A stretch of 60,185 nt of DNA from an uncultured Collinsella sp. (GCA_900759565.1 CAAEVV010000002.1:1-60185); one strand, 5' to 3'. Counted from the stretch's first letter, positions 51,479 to 60,179 are shown. Made by a program: numbers and translations. Notes: generated by a model not told the origin, from the letters alone.

Positions 51479-52651
51479 ATGCCCAGAGTTCAATCACGTC
51501 GCTCGTTTCTTCTCGGCCTAGCCTCGATCATCGGCTTATCCGCGTCACGCCCAACAAGAGTATTCGCTGCCGACTCAAACTCATCCGTCGCTTTTACATC
51601 AGACCTAGCACAAGACTACGCGCTTTCCCTGTTGCCCATCGTCGACGGATCCGCGAACTTAGAGATCGAGCAAATCGTTCCCGTATGCCAACAAATCGGC
51701 CTTATCTGTGGCTATGAAATCAGTGTCACAAGGGAAGGAAGCCCTTACGGTTATTTAGTACTTGACGCATCATATCCTGGGCTTCTGAAGGAGATAACCC
51801 TCGGCGATACCATTCTTCCGATTTCAGCTTCTCTATCAAACGCCATTTCAACTTATTCCGGCCAACAGGCCACAAACCCAACCGTACTAATTTCGTACAA
51901 CGATATTGAATATGGAACTTTGGTGCCAGGAACTAGAGACTGTGTAACCAACTATAACAATATACGGTCTGTCCCGATTGTCACCGAAAAGGGTATAACA
52001 CCTCAAAGCAATAACCCAACTTCATGGAATGCAGTCATTATCAATGAAGATGACTTGATGTTGCATTTCCAAATAGACGATTTAAACGGAATACCGTTCC
52101 GAGGAGTCTCGGAATCATTAGTTGAAGCCCGCACTAATAAGTATGCATGCGTCGTCTCTGCCTTGTACGCTGTATCAATGCATTACGGTCTCACCAGTTC
52201 AAACGCTAATCAATTTAATCCCGATTATTATAAAGAAATATGGAACGTCACTGGCACAACAACGTATAAGACCAATGATCAGGGCGTCGAGTACGGAAGC
52301 ACGATCATCCCAGATGGAATTGTTCCGTTTAAAAGTCTTGCCGCTCAAAAGGGTAGAGCACTTAATACTCAATTTTTCGGTTATCAGCCTCAATTCGCTC
52401 AGTACAGAGCAACTATCGATCAAGGGAATATCGGCTTGTATCATATGTGGATCAACAGCCGAAACAGTGAAGGATCCGTCGAGCTATCAGGTCATACAGT
52501 CACGGTAACTGGCTATTTTACTGGGCATAATGGAAGCTCTGGCATCGAACTGCAGTGGCTCGAAGTATTCGACGGATGGAACACTTATCCCCGAGCGATT
52601 AACTATGCAACGCCCAATATGGTCAAATTGAACGGAACAGTCTTTTGGTAA
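51479..52651 (+). CDS. Tat-secreted papain-like cysteine protease
   Basis: A 390-residue exported protein. Twin-arginine signal SRRSFLLGLASII with cleavage after RVFA near residue 30; a propeptide-like region (31-210); then a C39/C10-like core with Cys224 in KYACVVSALYAV, His339 in LSGHTVTVTGYF and Asp365 in FDGWNTY as candidate triad. Composition is strikingly AT-rich against the high-GC neighbours, which suggests transfer. A lipoprotein gene follows 5 bp later. Start follows AGGAGACATT. The target protein is unknown; it could act on host or bacterial surface proteins. Confidence 0.7.
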   Translation: MPRVQSRRSFLLGLASIIGLSASRPTRVFAADSNSSVAFTSDLAQDYALSLLPIVDGSANLEIEQIVPVCQQIGLICGYEISVTREGSPYGYLVLDASYPGLLKEITLGDTILPISASLSNAISTYSGQQATNPTVLISYNDIEYGTLVPGTRDCVTNYNNIRSVPIVTEKGITPQSNNPTSWNAVIINEDDLMLHFQIDDLNGIPFRGVSESLVEARTNKYACVVSALYAVSMHYGLTSSNANQFNPDYYKEIWNVTGTTTYKTNDQGVEYGSTIIPDGIVPFKSLAAQKGRALNTQFFGYQPQFAQYRATIDQGNIGLYHMWINSRNSEGSVELSGHTVTVTGYFTGHNGSSGIELQWLEVFDGWNTYPRAINYATPNMVKLNGTVFW

Positions 52652-52656
52652 ACCGG

Positions 52657-53043
52657 ATGGCACCATCAAAATGCTATGGCACCACGGCCTTTGCCCTGGT
52701 TACGATATTGGTGATTTTCGCTATGTTTGCATCCGTTTCTTCATGCACAGATAGAGCCCGCTATAGCGGAGGAGATGATTACCTTGTCTTTGGAGTCGGC
52801 AGCGTTCATTCTATTGAGGGAACGGAACTCGTAATCCAAACAGACAACAGTCCCCGCTACACCGACGCTGGAAAGCAAACCCGGATTACATTCCCCTCAT
52901 CTGGCCGAATCAAAGACAAGCTTTCCCAAATCAAAGTTGGGACAAGAGTTTCCTACTCACGCTTTGAGTCGGTAGACGCATCTGGATCATACGAGGGAAA
53001 CGATATCGAAATTGAACAGGCAAACACTATAAGGAGATGTTGA
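52657..53043 (+). CDS. Small lipoprotein of unknown function
   Basis: 128 residues. A hydrophobic signal (FALVTILVIFAMFASVSSC) ends in a lipobox VSSC with Cys at about residue 30. The mature part, about 98 residues, is predicted beta-rich (VFGVGSVHSIEGTELVIQT). Paired tightly with the protease gene, so it may tether or inhibit it; this is inference. It shares the AT-rich composition of that gene. Confidence 0.65.
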   Translation: MAPSKCYGTTAFALVTILVIFAMFASVSSCTDRARYSGGDDYLVFGVGSVHSIEGTELVIQTDNSPRYTDAGKQTRITFPSSGRIKDKLSQIKVGTRVSYSRFESVDASGSYEGNDIEIEQANTIRRC

Positions 53044-53071
53044 GGAACTGAGCCTCTGCGCAGTTCCTCAA
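53039..53071. terminator. Bidirectional hairpin between lipoprotein gene and ligA
   Basis: TTGAGGAACTG and CAGTTCCTCAA arms are perfect, enclosing 10 bases, in the gap between convergent genes. No long U-run on either side. Confidence 0.65.
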
Positions 53072-53078
53072 CAAATCA

Positions 53079-55307
53079 TTATGCCTCCGGGACCCTACCC
53101 GTCGCCAAAATCTGTTCAAGTACCGCCTCATCCAGCACGGGCACACCCAGCTGCTCGGCCTTGGTGAGCTTGGAGCCCGCTTTGGGACCGGCGACCAGGT
53201 AGCTCGTCTTCTTTGACACGCTGCCCGAAACCTTGGCGCCGAGCACCTTGAGCGCCGCGCCCGCCTCATCGCGCGTGCGGTTGACGAGCGTGCCGGTGAG
53301 CACGAAGGTCAGACCCGCGAGTGGCTGTGCGTCGGCGAGCTCGCCTGCCACGCCAGCGTCGGCTGCGGCCTGCGCGTGCGCGGCGCCCAAGTCGACCTCG
53401 AGCGAAAGGCCCGCTTGGCGCAGACGTTCCAGCACGGCAAGGTTCTCGGGCACGGCCAGGAACTGCTTGACGCTCGCCGCAATCTTGGGACCGATGCCCT
53501 CGCACTCGGCGATCTCCTCTTCGCTCGCCAAAATGAGCTTGTCAATCGACAGGAATCGCTCGGCGATGACCTCGCCCACACTCTTGCCCACATGGCGGAT
53601 GCCCAGGGCAAACAGCACGCGACCGAGCGGCTGGCTCTTGGACTTGTTGAGCTCGGCGATGATTTTCTCGGCCGTCTTGAGGCCCACCGGGATGGGGTCG
53701 CCCTTCTTGACGCCCTTTTTGCTGTTGGAGCTGGCATAGGTGCGCCCCGTGTCCAGGCCTGCGATGTCGTCGACCGTGAGCTGGTAGAAGTCCGCGACGT
53801 CGTGAATCAGCCCGGCGGCGATCATCTTGTCGACGATCTCGTCGCCCAGGCCGTCGACGTCCATGCAGCCGCGGCTCACCCAGTGGAGCAAGCGCTCCTT
53901 GAGCTGCGCGGGACAGTCGATGGAGACGCAGCGGTAGGCGACCTCGCCGTCCTCGTGGACCACGGGGCTACCGCACACGGGGCAGACCTCGGGCATGTGC
54001 CAATCGACCGAATCGGCCGGGCGCTTATCGAGCACCGGGCCCACGACCTCGGGGATCACGTCACCCGCCTTGTGCACGATGATGGTGTCGCCCTCGCGCA
54101 CGTTTTTGCGGCGGATCTCGTCGATGTTGTGCAGCGTGGCGCGCGCGATGGTGGAGCCGGCGACCGTCACCGGGTCGAACTCGGCGACCGGCGTGAGCAC
54201 ACCGGTGCGGCCCACCTGAATGCGAATCTCGCGCAGGACGGTCTGCTTTTCCTCGGGCGGGAACTTAAAGGCGATGGCCCAGCGCGGTGCGCGGGCAGTA
54301 AAGCCCAGGTCAAGCTGCTGCTGAAAGCTGTCGACCTTTACGACCACGCCGTCGATGTCGTAGTTCAGGTCGCCGCGATGCTCGAGCGCCTGAGCGCAGA
54401 ACTCGTGAACTTCGGCCGGCGTGGCGCAACGGGCCACGTTGGGGTTGACGCTAAAGCCGGCGCTACGCAGCCAGTCGAGGAACTCGCGCTGGCTGTGGAC
54501 GTGCAGCGGGTCGGTATCGGCAATGGCGTAGATAAAGGTGGCCAGGTCGCGGCGCGCCGTGACCTTGGGATCCTTTTGGCGCAGGCTGCCGGCGGCGGCG
54601 TTGCGCGGGTTGGCAAAGGGGTCGCGGCCCTCGACATCGGCCTCTTCATTCAGGCGCACAAAGCTGCCCTTGGGCATGTAGACCTCGCCGCGTACCTCGA
54701 TGGTACGCTCGCGGTCGGCGCCCATGTGGGCGAGCGCCGGCTCGGACAGGTGCATGGGCACATCCTTGATGGTGCGCACGTTGAGCGACACGTCCTCGCC
54801 CGTGGTGCCATCGCCGCGCGTGGCCGCGCGCACGAAGGTGCCGTTTTGGTAGGTAAGTGCCACGCCCAGACCGTCAATCTTAAGCTCGCAGGTATAGGTG
54901 ACGCTACCTGCGCCGAGCGCATCCTCGGTTCGTTGGAGCCACGCGTCAAGTTCGTCCAGATCCATGGCATCGTCCATGGAATACATGCGCGCCATATGCG
55001 TGACCGGCGTAAACTGCTCGCTCACGTACCCGCCCACGCGTTGGGTGTAGCTGTCGGGCGTCACCAGGTCGGGGTAGGTCGCCTCGATTTCCTGCAGCTC
55101 AACGAGCATTTTGTCGAAGGCGGCGTCCGTGATCTCGGGCGCATCGAGCATGTAGTAGCGATAGGCGTGGTAATCGAGCTCGTGGCGCAGCTCGGCCGCG
55201 CGCGCTGCCGCCTGGGCACGGGCATCGGCCGGTGCAGCGGTATCCGCGCTCGCGGGCGTTTCGGTATCGATGTCCACGCCGTCACCAAACAGGCTCGATT
55301 GCTCCAT
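53079..55307 (-). CDS. ligA: NAD+-dependent DNA ligase
   Basis: Seals nicks in replication and repair. The 742 residues are slightly longer than the usual 670 because of N-terminal and inter-domain extensions. Adenylation Lys in CELKIDGLG; zinc finger CPVCGSPV..CPAQ; helix-hairpin-helix repeats around ALGIRHVGKSVGE and CEGIGPKIAAS; C-terminal BRCT domain from GLTFVLTGTL. Start at MEQSSLFGDG with AAGGAGTGCCGCT upstream. Confidence 0.97.
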   Translation of the reverse strand: MEQSSLFGDGVDIDTETPASADTAAPADARAQAAARAAELRHELDYHAYRYYMLDAPEITDAAFDKMLVELQEIEATYPDLVTPDSYTQRVGGYVSEQFTPVTHMARMYSMDDAMDLDELDAWLQRTEDALGAGSVTYTCELKIDGLGVALTYQNGTFVRAATRGDGTTGEDVSLNVRTIKDVPMHLSEPALAHMGADRERTIEVRGEVYMPKGSFVRLNEEADVEGRDPFANPRNAAAGSLRQKDPKVTARRDLATFIYAIADTDPLHVHSQREFLDWLRSAGFSVNPNVARCATPAEVHEFCAQALEHRGDLNYDIDGVVVKVDSFQQQLDLGFTARAPRWAIAFKFPPEEKQTVLREIRIQVGRTGVLTPVAEFDPVTVAGSTIARATLHNIDEIRRKNVREGDTIIVHKAGDVIPEVVGPVLDKRPADSVDWHMPEVCPVCGSPVVHEDGEVAYRCVSIDCPAQLKERLLHWVSRGCMDVDGLGDEIVDKMIAAGLIHDVADFYQLTVDDIAGLDTGRTYASSNSKKGVKKGDPIPVGLKTAEKIIAELNKSKSQPLGRVLFALGIRHVGKSVGEVIAERFLSIDKLILASEEEIAECEGIGPKIAASVKQFLAVPENLAVLERLRQAGLSLEVDLGAAHAQAAADAGVAGELADAQPLAGLTFVLTGTLVNRTRDEAGAALKVLGAKVSGSVSKKTSYLVAGPKAGSKLTKAEQLGVPVLDEAVLEQILATGRVPEA

Positions 55308-55454
55308 AGCGGCACTCCTTCGCTCGATTTCAAACGGATACTAGAGTACCACCGGTCGCAACGGGGCCGAATAGCCCTTTCGAACCGCACCGAATCGGCA
55401 GCCACCAGACCGGGGCGGATCGCGCGATCAAACCATGCTCTTATCAGCTCTAAA

Positions 55455-55485
55455 TGATCCGTTTTCCTCTGTCCCCAACGGATCA
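55455..55485 (-). repeat. Hairpin with GGGGACAG loop and different arms
   Basis: TGATCCGTT and AACGGATCA arms enclose a loop reading GGGGACAGAGGAA on the minus strand. It lies beyond the htrA terminator in the same orientation, upstream of ligA. It keeps the loop signature of the 28153 family but not its arms. Confidence 0.5.
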
Positions 55486-55493
55486 ATAAGAAG

Positions 55494-55529
55494 AGAGGGG
55501 CTGTCCCGCGTTGATGGGACAGCCCCTCT
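55494..55529 (-). terminator. Terminator of htrA
   Basis: AGAGGGGCTGTCCC pairs perfectly with GGGACAGCCCCTCT, followed on the minus strand by CTTCTTATT. It lies 27 bp after the htrA stop codon. Confidence 0.85.
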
Positions 55530-55555
55530 GGCTTCGGTATGTGCGATACGGCTCG

Positions 55556-57013
55556 TTAGTAACCCTGGCCGTAGCCCTGACCCTGGCCCTGCTGGCCCAG
55601 CAGCTCCTCCAGATACTGGCGCAACTGCTCGTCGGTAATACCGCCGTTGCCGGTGTCGGTCGCACAGTCGTCCTGTTGCTGGTTCTGCAACTCCTCGTCG
55701 GAGCCAAGCTCGACGGTGACCTTCTTCTCTTCCTTGCCGCGCACGAGCGTGATCTCGACCTTCTCGCCCACCTCGTGGCTGCGCAGCGCGATGATCAGGC
55801 CATCGGCGCTCGTAATCTCATCGTCGCCCAGCTTGGTAATGACATCGCCCTCTTGGATGCCGGCCTTGGCGGCAGGACCGTCCTCGACGACGCTTGCCAC
55901 ATACGCGCCGCTATCGGTGCTCAGCTTGTTGGTGCGGGCGTTAAGCGCATTGACGCTCGAAAGCGTAGCGCCCATGTACGGATGTACCGGCGTCTTGCCG
56001 TCGATAATCTGGTCGGCAATGTTCTTGGCGTAGTTAACGGGAATAGCAAAGCCCACGCCCGAGCTGGAGCCCGAATAGCTCTCGATAAGCGAGTTAATAC
56101 CCACGAGCTCGCCGTTGTCGTTGACGAGTGCGCCACCGGAGTTGCCCGGGTTGATGGCGGCATCGGTCTGGATCATGTTGGCGTAGATGGTGTTGCCGCT
56201 GGTAGAGCTCATGGCCGTGGAGCGATACAGCGCCGACACAATGCCCGTGGAGACAGACTGCTCGTTGCCGAACGGCGAGCCGATCGCCATGACCCACTCG
56301 CCCACGTTGAGCTTGGAGGAGTCGCCGATCTCGATCGGGGTGAGCTTGGAAGCATCGGCGTCCTTGAGCTTGATGACGGCCAGGTCGCTCGAGGCATCGT
56401 TGCCCACGAACTCGGCCTCGTAGGTGGTGCCGTCATCCATGGTCACCACGTACTGGTCATAGCCATCGACCACATGGTTGTTGGTGAGGATATGGCCCTC
56501 GGTATCGAGCACAACGCCCGAACCGACGCTGCCCGAGCCGTCCGACTCGTCGGCAGACTGCGAAAGCGAGCCATTCTGGCTGCCGCTCGAAGTGGCGGTA
56601 ATGGAAACCACGGAGGGCAACGCCTTGGCTGAAACGGCCTCGGCCAGCGTGGTGTCCTCGGAGTCGATGGTGATCTTTTGCGTCGATGAACCCGAAGCAC
56701 CCGCAGTCACGGCGTTCCTGCCGCCGCCGATATCGAGCGTGCCACTCATAATGAGCGCGATGACCAGCAGGGCGCCGCAGGCACAGCCGGCAAGCGCCGT
56801 AATGAAGATCGGCAGCTTTTTGGTCTTGGTCTTGACCACTGTGTGCTTGTTTACAACCTGCTGGCCACCCAGCGGCTTGCCGGTCTGCGTGTCGTAGGCC
56901 TGCACGTAGGGAATGTTGCTGTCGGCAGGCGTCGACTCCACCTGCACGCGCGGCTGCTGCGTCTCGCCGGCGTTGCCCGCATCCTGGGGACGCTGGGAAT
57001 CGTTCTCGCTCAT
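55556..57013 (-). CDS. HtrA/DegP-type membrane-anchored serine protease
   Basis: A 485-residue quality-control protease outside the membrane. A cytoplasmic N-terminus (about 1-70), one membrane helix (PIFITALAGCACGALLVIAL), and a trypsin-like domain with His in TNNHVVDGY, Asp in SSDLAVIKL and Ser in NPGNSGGAL, then one PDZ domain (about 345-435). The tail is Gln/Gly-rich (GQQGQGQGYGQGY). Start at MSENDSQ after AAAGGATCGCAGCT. Single gene with its own terminator. Confidence 0.95.
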   Translation of the reverse strand: MSENDSQRPQDAGNAGETQQPRVQVESTPADSNIPYVQAYDTQTGKPLGGQQVVNKHTVVKTKTKKLPIFITALAGCACGALLVIALIMSGTLDIGGGRNAVTAGASGSSTQKITIDSEDTTLAEAVSAKALPSVVSITATSSGSQNGSLSQSADESDGSGSVGSGVVLDTEGHILTNNHVVDGYDQYVVTMDDGTTYEAEFVGNDASSDLAVIKLKDADASKLTPIEIGDSSKLNVGEWVMAIGSPFGNEQSVSTGIVSALYRSTAMSSTSGNTIYANMIQTDAAINPGNSGGALVNDNGELVGINSLIESYSGSSSGVGFAIPVNYAKNIADQIIDGKTPVHPYMGATLSSVNALNARTNKLSTDSGAYVASVVEDGPAAKAGIQEGDVITKLGDDEITSADGLIIALRSHEVGEKVEITLVRGKEEKKVTVELGSDEELQNQQQDDCATDTGNGGITDEQLRQYLEELLGQQGQGQGYGQGY

Positions 57014-57040
57014 AGCTGCGATCCTTTCGTCAAATAACCA

Positions 57041-57067
57041 AAGGCCCGCCAAACATGTGGCGGGCCA
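57041..57067 (-). terminator. Terminator of the glnA-like/glnR-like operon
   Basis: On the minus strand GGCCCGCC and GGCGGGCC enclose 8 bases and are followed by TTTGGTTATTTG. It lies between the regulator stop and the htrA start. The rest of the gap (57068-57179) is unremarkable. Confidence 0.7.
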
Positions 57068-57179
57068 TCATTGTTCACGTTGAGTTGTACCCCAATATGC
57101 GGGTGCACGTGTATGAGAACGCAATCTTTTAGGAAGGCTTAAGTTCTGTTGCAGGCCCAAAAGGACCCGGCCTGCGTCA

Positions 57180-57214
57180 AAACCACCACAAAGGTGCCTG
57201 TCCCCTTTGTGGTG
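57180..57214 (-). repeat. GGGACAG-loop hairpin, copy e
   Basis: CACCACAAAGG, loop GGACAGGCA, CCTTTGTGGTG, then GTTTT on the minus strand. It begins 5 bp after the regulator stop codon and can also terminate transcription. Confidence 0.85.
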
Positions 57215-57219
57215 AAAAG

Positions 57220-57882
57220 CTAGTCCTTAAACAGATAGCCCACGCCGCGGACGGTGGTGATATGTGCCGCGATCTGCGGGCCCACCTTGGAGCGGATGCG
57301 TCGGATGTGCACGTCGACGGTACGCGTACCGCCGCAGTACTCAAAGCCCCACACGCGGTGCAGCAGTACCTCGCGGCTGTAGGCACGGTTGGGATGCGTC
57401 GCCAAAAAGCTCAGCAGCGAGTACTCCATCAGCGTCAGGTCGATGGGCTCGTTATCGAGTGTCACCTGGTAGGTAGCCAGGTTAATCTCGAGGTTATCGA
57501 TGTTGAGCACATCGTCGGCGGTGACGGTCTCCTCCTCGCCCATCAGGCGCTGTGCGCGAGCCTTGAGTTCGTTGGGCGTCGCCGTGGGGCATACAAAGTC
57601 GGCATGCGCGTGATTCGGCAGGCGCAGGGTGCCGAGCGCCTCGTCGTCGACGATCACCAACATGGGGACGCCGCCACGATCGTCAAGCCACTTGGCAATC
57701 TGATCGATGCGGTCGCTGCGGATGCCGTCGGAATCGAGGATCAGCAGGTCAAAGTCGTGCGCCGCAGTCGGCGAATCGGGGGTAGCCAGGCTCACCTCGA
57801 CACCCAGGGTGGTCGTCAAGCTGCGGGCAAACTCGTGGAAGCGCGTCGTGCGCGCCATGAACAGGGCACTCTTTTCGGACAT
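57220..57882 (-). CDS. GlnR-like orphan OmpR-family regulator
   Basis: A 220-residue DNA-binding protein. The winged helix closely resembles actinobacterial GlnR: IDLTLMEYSLLSFLATH, VWGFEYCGGTRTVDVHIRRI, KVGP and TTVRGVGY. The N-terminal receiver is atypical: Asp50 (LILDSDG) is present, but the acidic pair after the first strand and the conserved Lys are missing, as in GlnR. No histidine kinase is nearby. It sits 50 bp behind a glutamine-synthetase homologue, so control of nitrogen genes is likely. Start at MSEKSAL after GGAGGCCGAT. Confidence 0.8.
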   Translation of the reverse strand: MSEKSALFMARTTRFHEFARSLTTTLGVEVSLATPDSPTAAHDFDLLILDSDGIRSDRIDQIAKWLDDRGGVPMLVIVDDEALGTLRLPNHAHADFVCPTATPNELKARAQRLMGEEETVTADDVLNIDNLEINLATYQVTLDNEPIDLTLMEYSLLSFLATHPNRAYSREVLLHRVWGFEYCGGTRTVDVHIRRIRSKVGPQIAAHITTVRGVGYLFKD

Positions 57883-57932
57883 ATCGGCCTCCAAGGAAAT
57901 GAGCTCAATCGTACTGGAACAAGCCAGCGCGA

Positions 57933-59270
57933 TTAGGAGTTCGCCAGATAATGCTTGATCTCCCACTCGGTGATCGTGGACTCAAACTTATGCCACTCGT
58001 TGCGCTTCTTTTTGAGGAAGAAGCTGTGAATGTGCTCGCCGAGGGCATCCTTCATAAACTGCGAGTCCTCAAAGACGTCGAGCGCCTCTTTGAGCGAGCG
58101 CGGCAGCGGTGCGTAGCCGGCCTCGAGCATCTGACGGTCGGTGAGTTTGAGCGTCTCGGCCGTGGCCTCGGGCGGGAGCTCCAGCTTGCGCTCGATGCCA
58201 TCGAGACCAGCCGCCAGCGTGACGGCGTTGACCAGGTACGGATTGGCCATGGGGTCGGGGCTACGCAGCTCGATGCGCGTGGACAGCTGCTTGCCGGGCT
58301 TGTAGACCGGGATGCGGATCATGCTCGCGCGATTGCGCAGGCCCCACGTGGCGTACTGCGGCACGGAATCGCCACCCGTGGTGATGCGCTTGTACGAGTT
58401 GACCGTGGGGTTGGTGATGGCGCTAATCTCGCGCGCGTGCGCAAGGATGCCGGCCATGTAGTGCTTGGCGATATCGGAGAGGTGGTACCTCTCGTCGTCC
58501 TCGCCCCAAAAGACGTTGTTGCCGTCGTGGTCGAATAGCGACTGGCACAGGAACATAGCACTGCCGTCCTCGCCTGCCAACGGCTTGGGCATAAAGGAGG
58601 CGTGGCAACCGCTCTCGTAGGCCTGCTGCTTAATGATGAGTTTGGCCGTGGTGATGGCGTCGGACATGCTCAGGGCCTCAGCGTGGCGCAGGCTCATGCC
58701 GTGCTGCGAGCGGCCGGCGGCATGGAAGGTGTACTCCACGGGTACGGACATCTTCTCGAGCGTGAGGACCGTGTTGCGACGCAGGTCGCGGGCGGCATCG
58801 CTCACCGAAAGATCGAAGTAGCCCACGTTGTCGAGCGGCTCGGGGGTGTGCTCGTCGGGGAAATAGTAATACTCCAGCTCGGCGCCCACGTTGAGCAGAT
58901 AGCCAGCCTTCTCGGCCTTATAGAACATGCGGCGCAGGGCATCGCGCGGGTCGCCGGCAAACGGCTTGCGATCGGGAGTGCACACGTCGCAGAACACGCG
59001 GGCGACGCCGTTGTGGCTCGGGCGCCACGGCAGAATCTGGAAGGTCGAAGCATCGGGGAATGCGAGCATGTCGGCTTCCTCGGGCGTGGCAAAGCCCTCG
59101 ATGGCGGAACCGTCAAAGCCAATACCCTCCTCAAAAGCGACCTCGAGGTCCTCGGGGCTAATGGCAAAGTTCTTGAGGCGGCCGAGAATGTCGACAAACC
59201 ACAGACGCACAAAGCGGATGTCACGCTGCTCTACGGAGCGGAGTACGTAATCGATGTTCTGCTGGTTCAT
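57933..59270 (-). CDS. Type I glutamine synthetase homologue lacking key metal ligands
   Basis: A 445-residue protein, the length of GSI-alpha, alignable without gaps over the core. ELEY (Glu131, Glu133) and RIELRSPDP (Glu334) are kept, as are FMPKP and NSYKR. But the HHEVAPGQHE motif reads TFHAAGRSQHG (181-191), replacing two metal-binding glutamates by Ala184 and Gly191, and the GSGMH loop reads GSAMFLC, putting Phe240 where the metal/ammonia-site histidine belongs. The GYEAP flap is GGDSVP. Normal catalysis is therefore doubtful. Start ATG follows AAGGGGAGCGAC. Operon with the GlnR-like gene. Confidence 0.88.
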   Translation of the reverse strand: MNQQNIDYVLRSVEQRDIRFVRLWFVDILGRLKNFAISPEDLEVAFEEGIGFDGSAIEGFATPEEADMLAFPDASTFQILPWRPSHNGVARVFCDVCTPDRKPFAGDPRDALRRMFYKAEKAGYLLNVGAELEYYYFPDEHTPEPLDNVGYFDLSVSDAARDLRRNTVLTLEKMSVPVEYTFHAAGRSQHGMSLRHAEALSMSDAITTAKLIIKQQAYESGCHASFMPKPLAGEDGSAMFLCQSLFDHDGNNVFWGEDDERYHLSDIAKHYMAGILAHAREISAITNPTVNSYKRITTGGDSVPQYATWGLRNRASMIRIPVYKPGKQLSTRIELRSPDPMANPYLVNAVTLAAGLDGIERKLELPPEATAETLKLTDRQMLEAGYAPLPRSLKEALDVFEDSQFMKDALGEHIHSFFLKKKRNEWHKFESTITEWEIKHYLANS

Positions 59271-59317
59271 GTCGCTCCCCTTTCTTTCGGGCGGGTTTCG
59301 ACTGGTCTATATCGCAG

Positions 59318-59351
59318 ATACTATCGCAGAAAAATGTTTCCGCAGGGTTAA
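59318..59351 (-). promoter_or_regulatory. Promoter with GlnR-box-like element
   Basis: Minus strand: TTAAC, six bases, GAAAC (59336-59351) followed 12 bp later by TAGTAT (59318-59323) as -10. The actinobacterial GlnR box is about GTnAC-n6-GAAAC. The box sits where an activator would replace a poor -35. Lies 48-81 bp upstream of the start codon. Confidence 0.5.
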
Positions 59352-59404
59352 AGCGTATCAAGCGCTCAAAAAACGTGCGCGAACAGGCGGTTGCGAACGA
59401 GTGG

Positions 59405-59776
59405 TTAGCGTTCAGATTCGGAGACAATTTGTCTACAGGCCCGTTCCAGCGTAGGGAACTCCATCGTCACTGCATCCCAAACAACCGAGCGGTCGACATT
59501 GCCGTAATCATGCGCAAGATAATTTCTCATGCCGACAATTCCACGCCATTCGATTTCGGGATGAAGCCGCTGCGAGCGTTCCGACAATTTGCCCGCTTCT
59601 TCCGTCACCCTAAGCGCACACATCAAAAGGGAGTCCGCCAACGCCCTCGTCCGCACGTCATTCGCATGCAGAAACTGGTCCTCGGTGATATCAAAAGCCT
59701 TGATGCGCTCGTTCGTTTCGGAGATGGCGTCCAAAACCTCTTGGGCGCGGAGACCGTCTGACTTACGCGCGATCAT
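59405..59776 (-). CDS. HepT-like HEPN ribonuclease toxin
   Basis: A 123-residue helical protein with the HEPN active-site motif R-x4-H-x-Y at RNYLAHDY (Arg84, His89, Tyr91). Its gene overlaps the upstream minimal nucleotidyltransferase gene by 14 bp. In the family, the MntA partner neutralises HepT by transferring AMP to the tyrosine. Confidence 0.88.
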   Translation of the reverse strand: MIARKSDGLRAQEVLDAISETNERIKAFDITEDQFLHANDVRTRALADSLLMCALRVTEEAGKLSERSQRLHPEIEWRGIVGMRNYLAHDYGNVDRSVVWDAVTMEFPTLERACRQIVSESER

Positions 59777-60179
59777 AAAGGATCACTCCTTCGCGCTCGA
59801 TTACCGCGGCAAGATCGTCATCAAGATGATCACTAGAGACGAGATCAACCTGCCTCCCGGTTTCTTTGCGCACCGCCTCACCAAATGCCGACAGCGCGAA
59901 AAGACCAAAGCCCTGCTCGCGATCGACTTCGAGACGCAAGTCAATATCGCTATCGACATGTGCCTCGCCCCGGGCATACGAACCAAAAAGAATCACGGTT
60001 TTGATGGCGGGAATCGAGCTGGCTGCCTCGCGGACGGCGGACTCAATCTGGGCAGTATCCAAAATGCCCGTCGCGGCGCTTTCGCTCGCAGAGCTTTTAC
60101 CAAGTGAAGGAACAAACGGCAGAGAGCGCTCGCGCAGCATCTGCCTCATAAACATATTGACCGCAACAGACGAAGTCAT
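59763..60179 (-). CDS. MntA-like minimal nucleotidyltransferase antitoxin
   Basis: 138 residues visible; the true start may lie beyond the window because the frame is still open at the edge. Motif GS-x10-DxD is complete: FGSYARGE with Ser67 and DSDIDL with Asp78 and Asp80. Residues 1-40 are poorly conserved-looking and may be extra sequence; a shorter start is possible. Gene order antitoxin then toxin, overlapping, fits the HepT/MntA system. Confidence 0.85.
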   Translation of the reverse strand: MTSSVAVNMFMRQMLRERSLPFVPSLGKSSASESAATGILDTAQIESAVREAASSIPAIKTVILFGSYARGEAHVDSDIDLRLEVDREQGFGLFALSAFGEAVRKETGRQVDLVSSDHLDDDLAAVIEREGVILYDRA

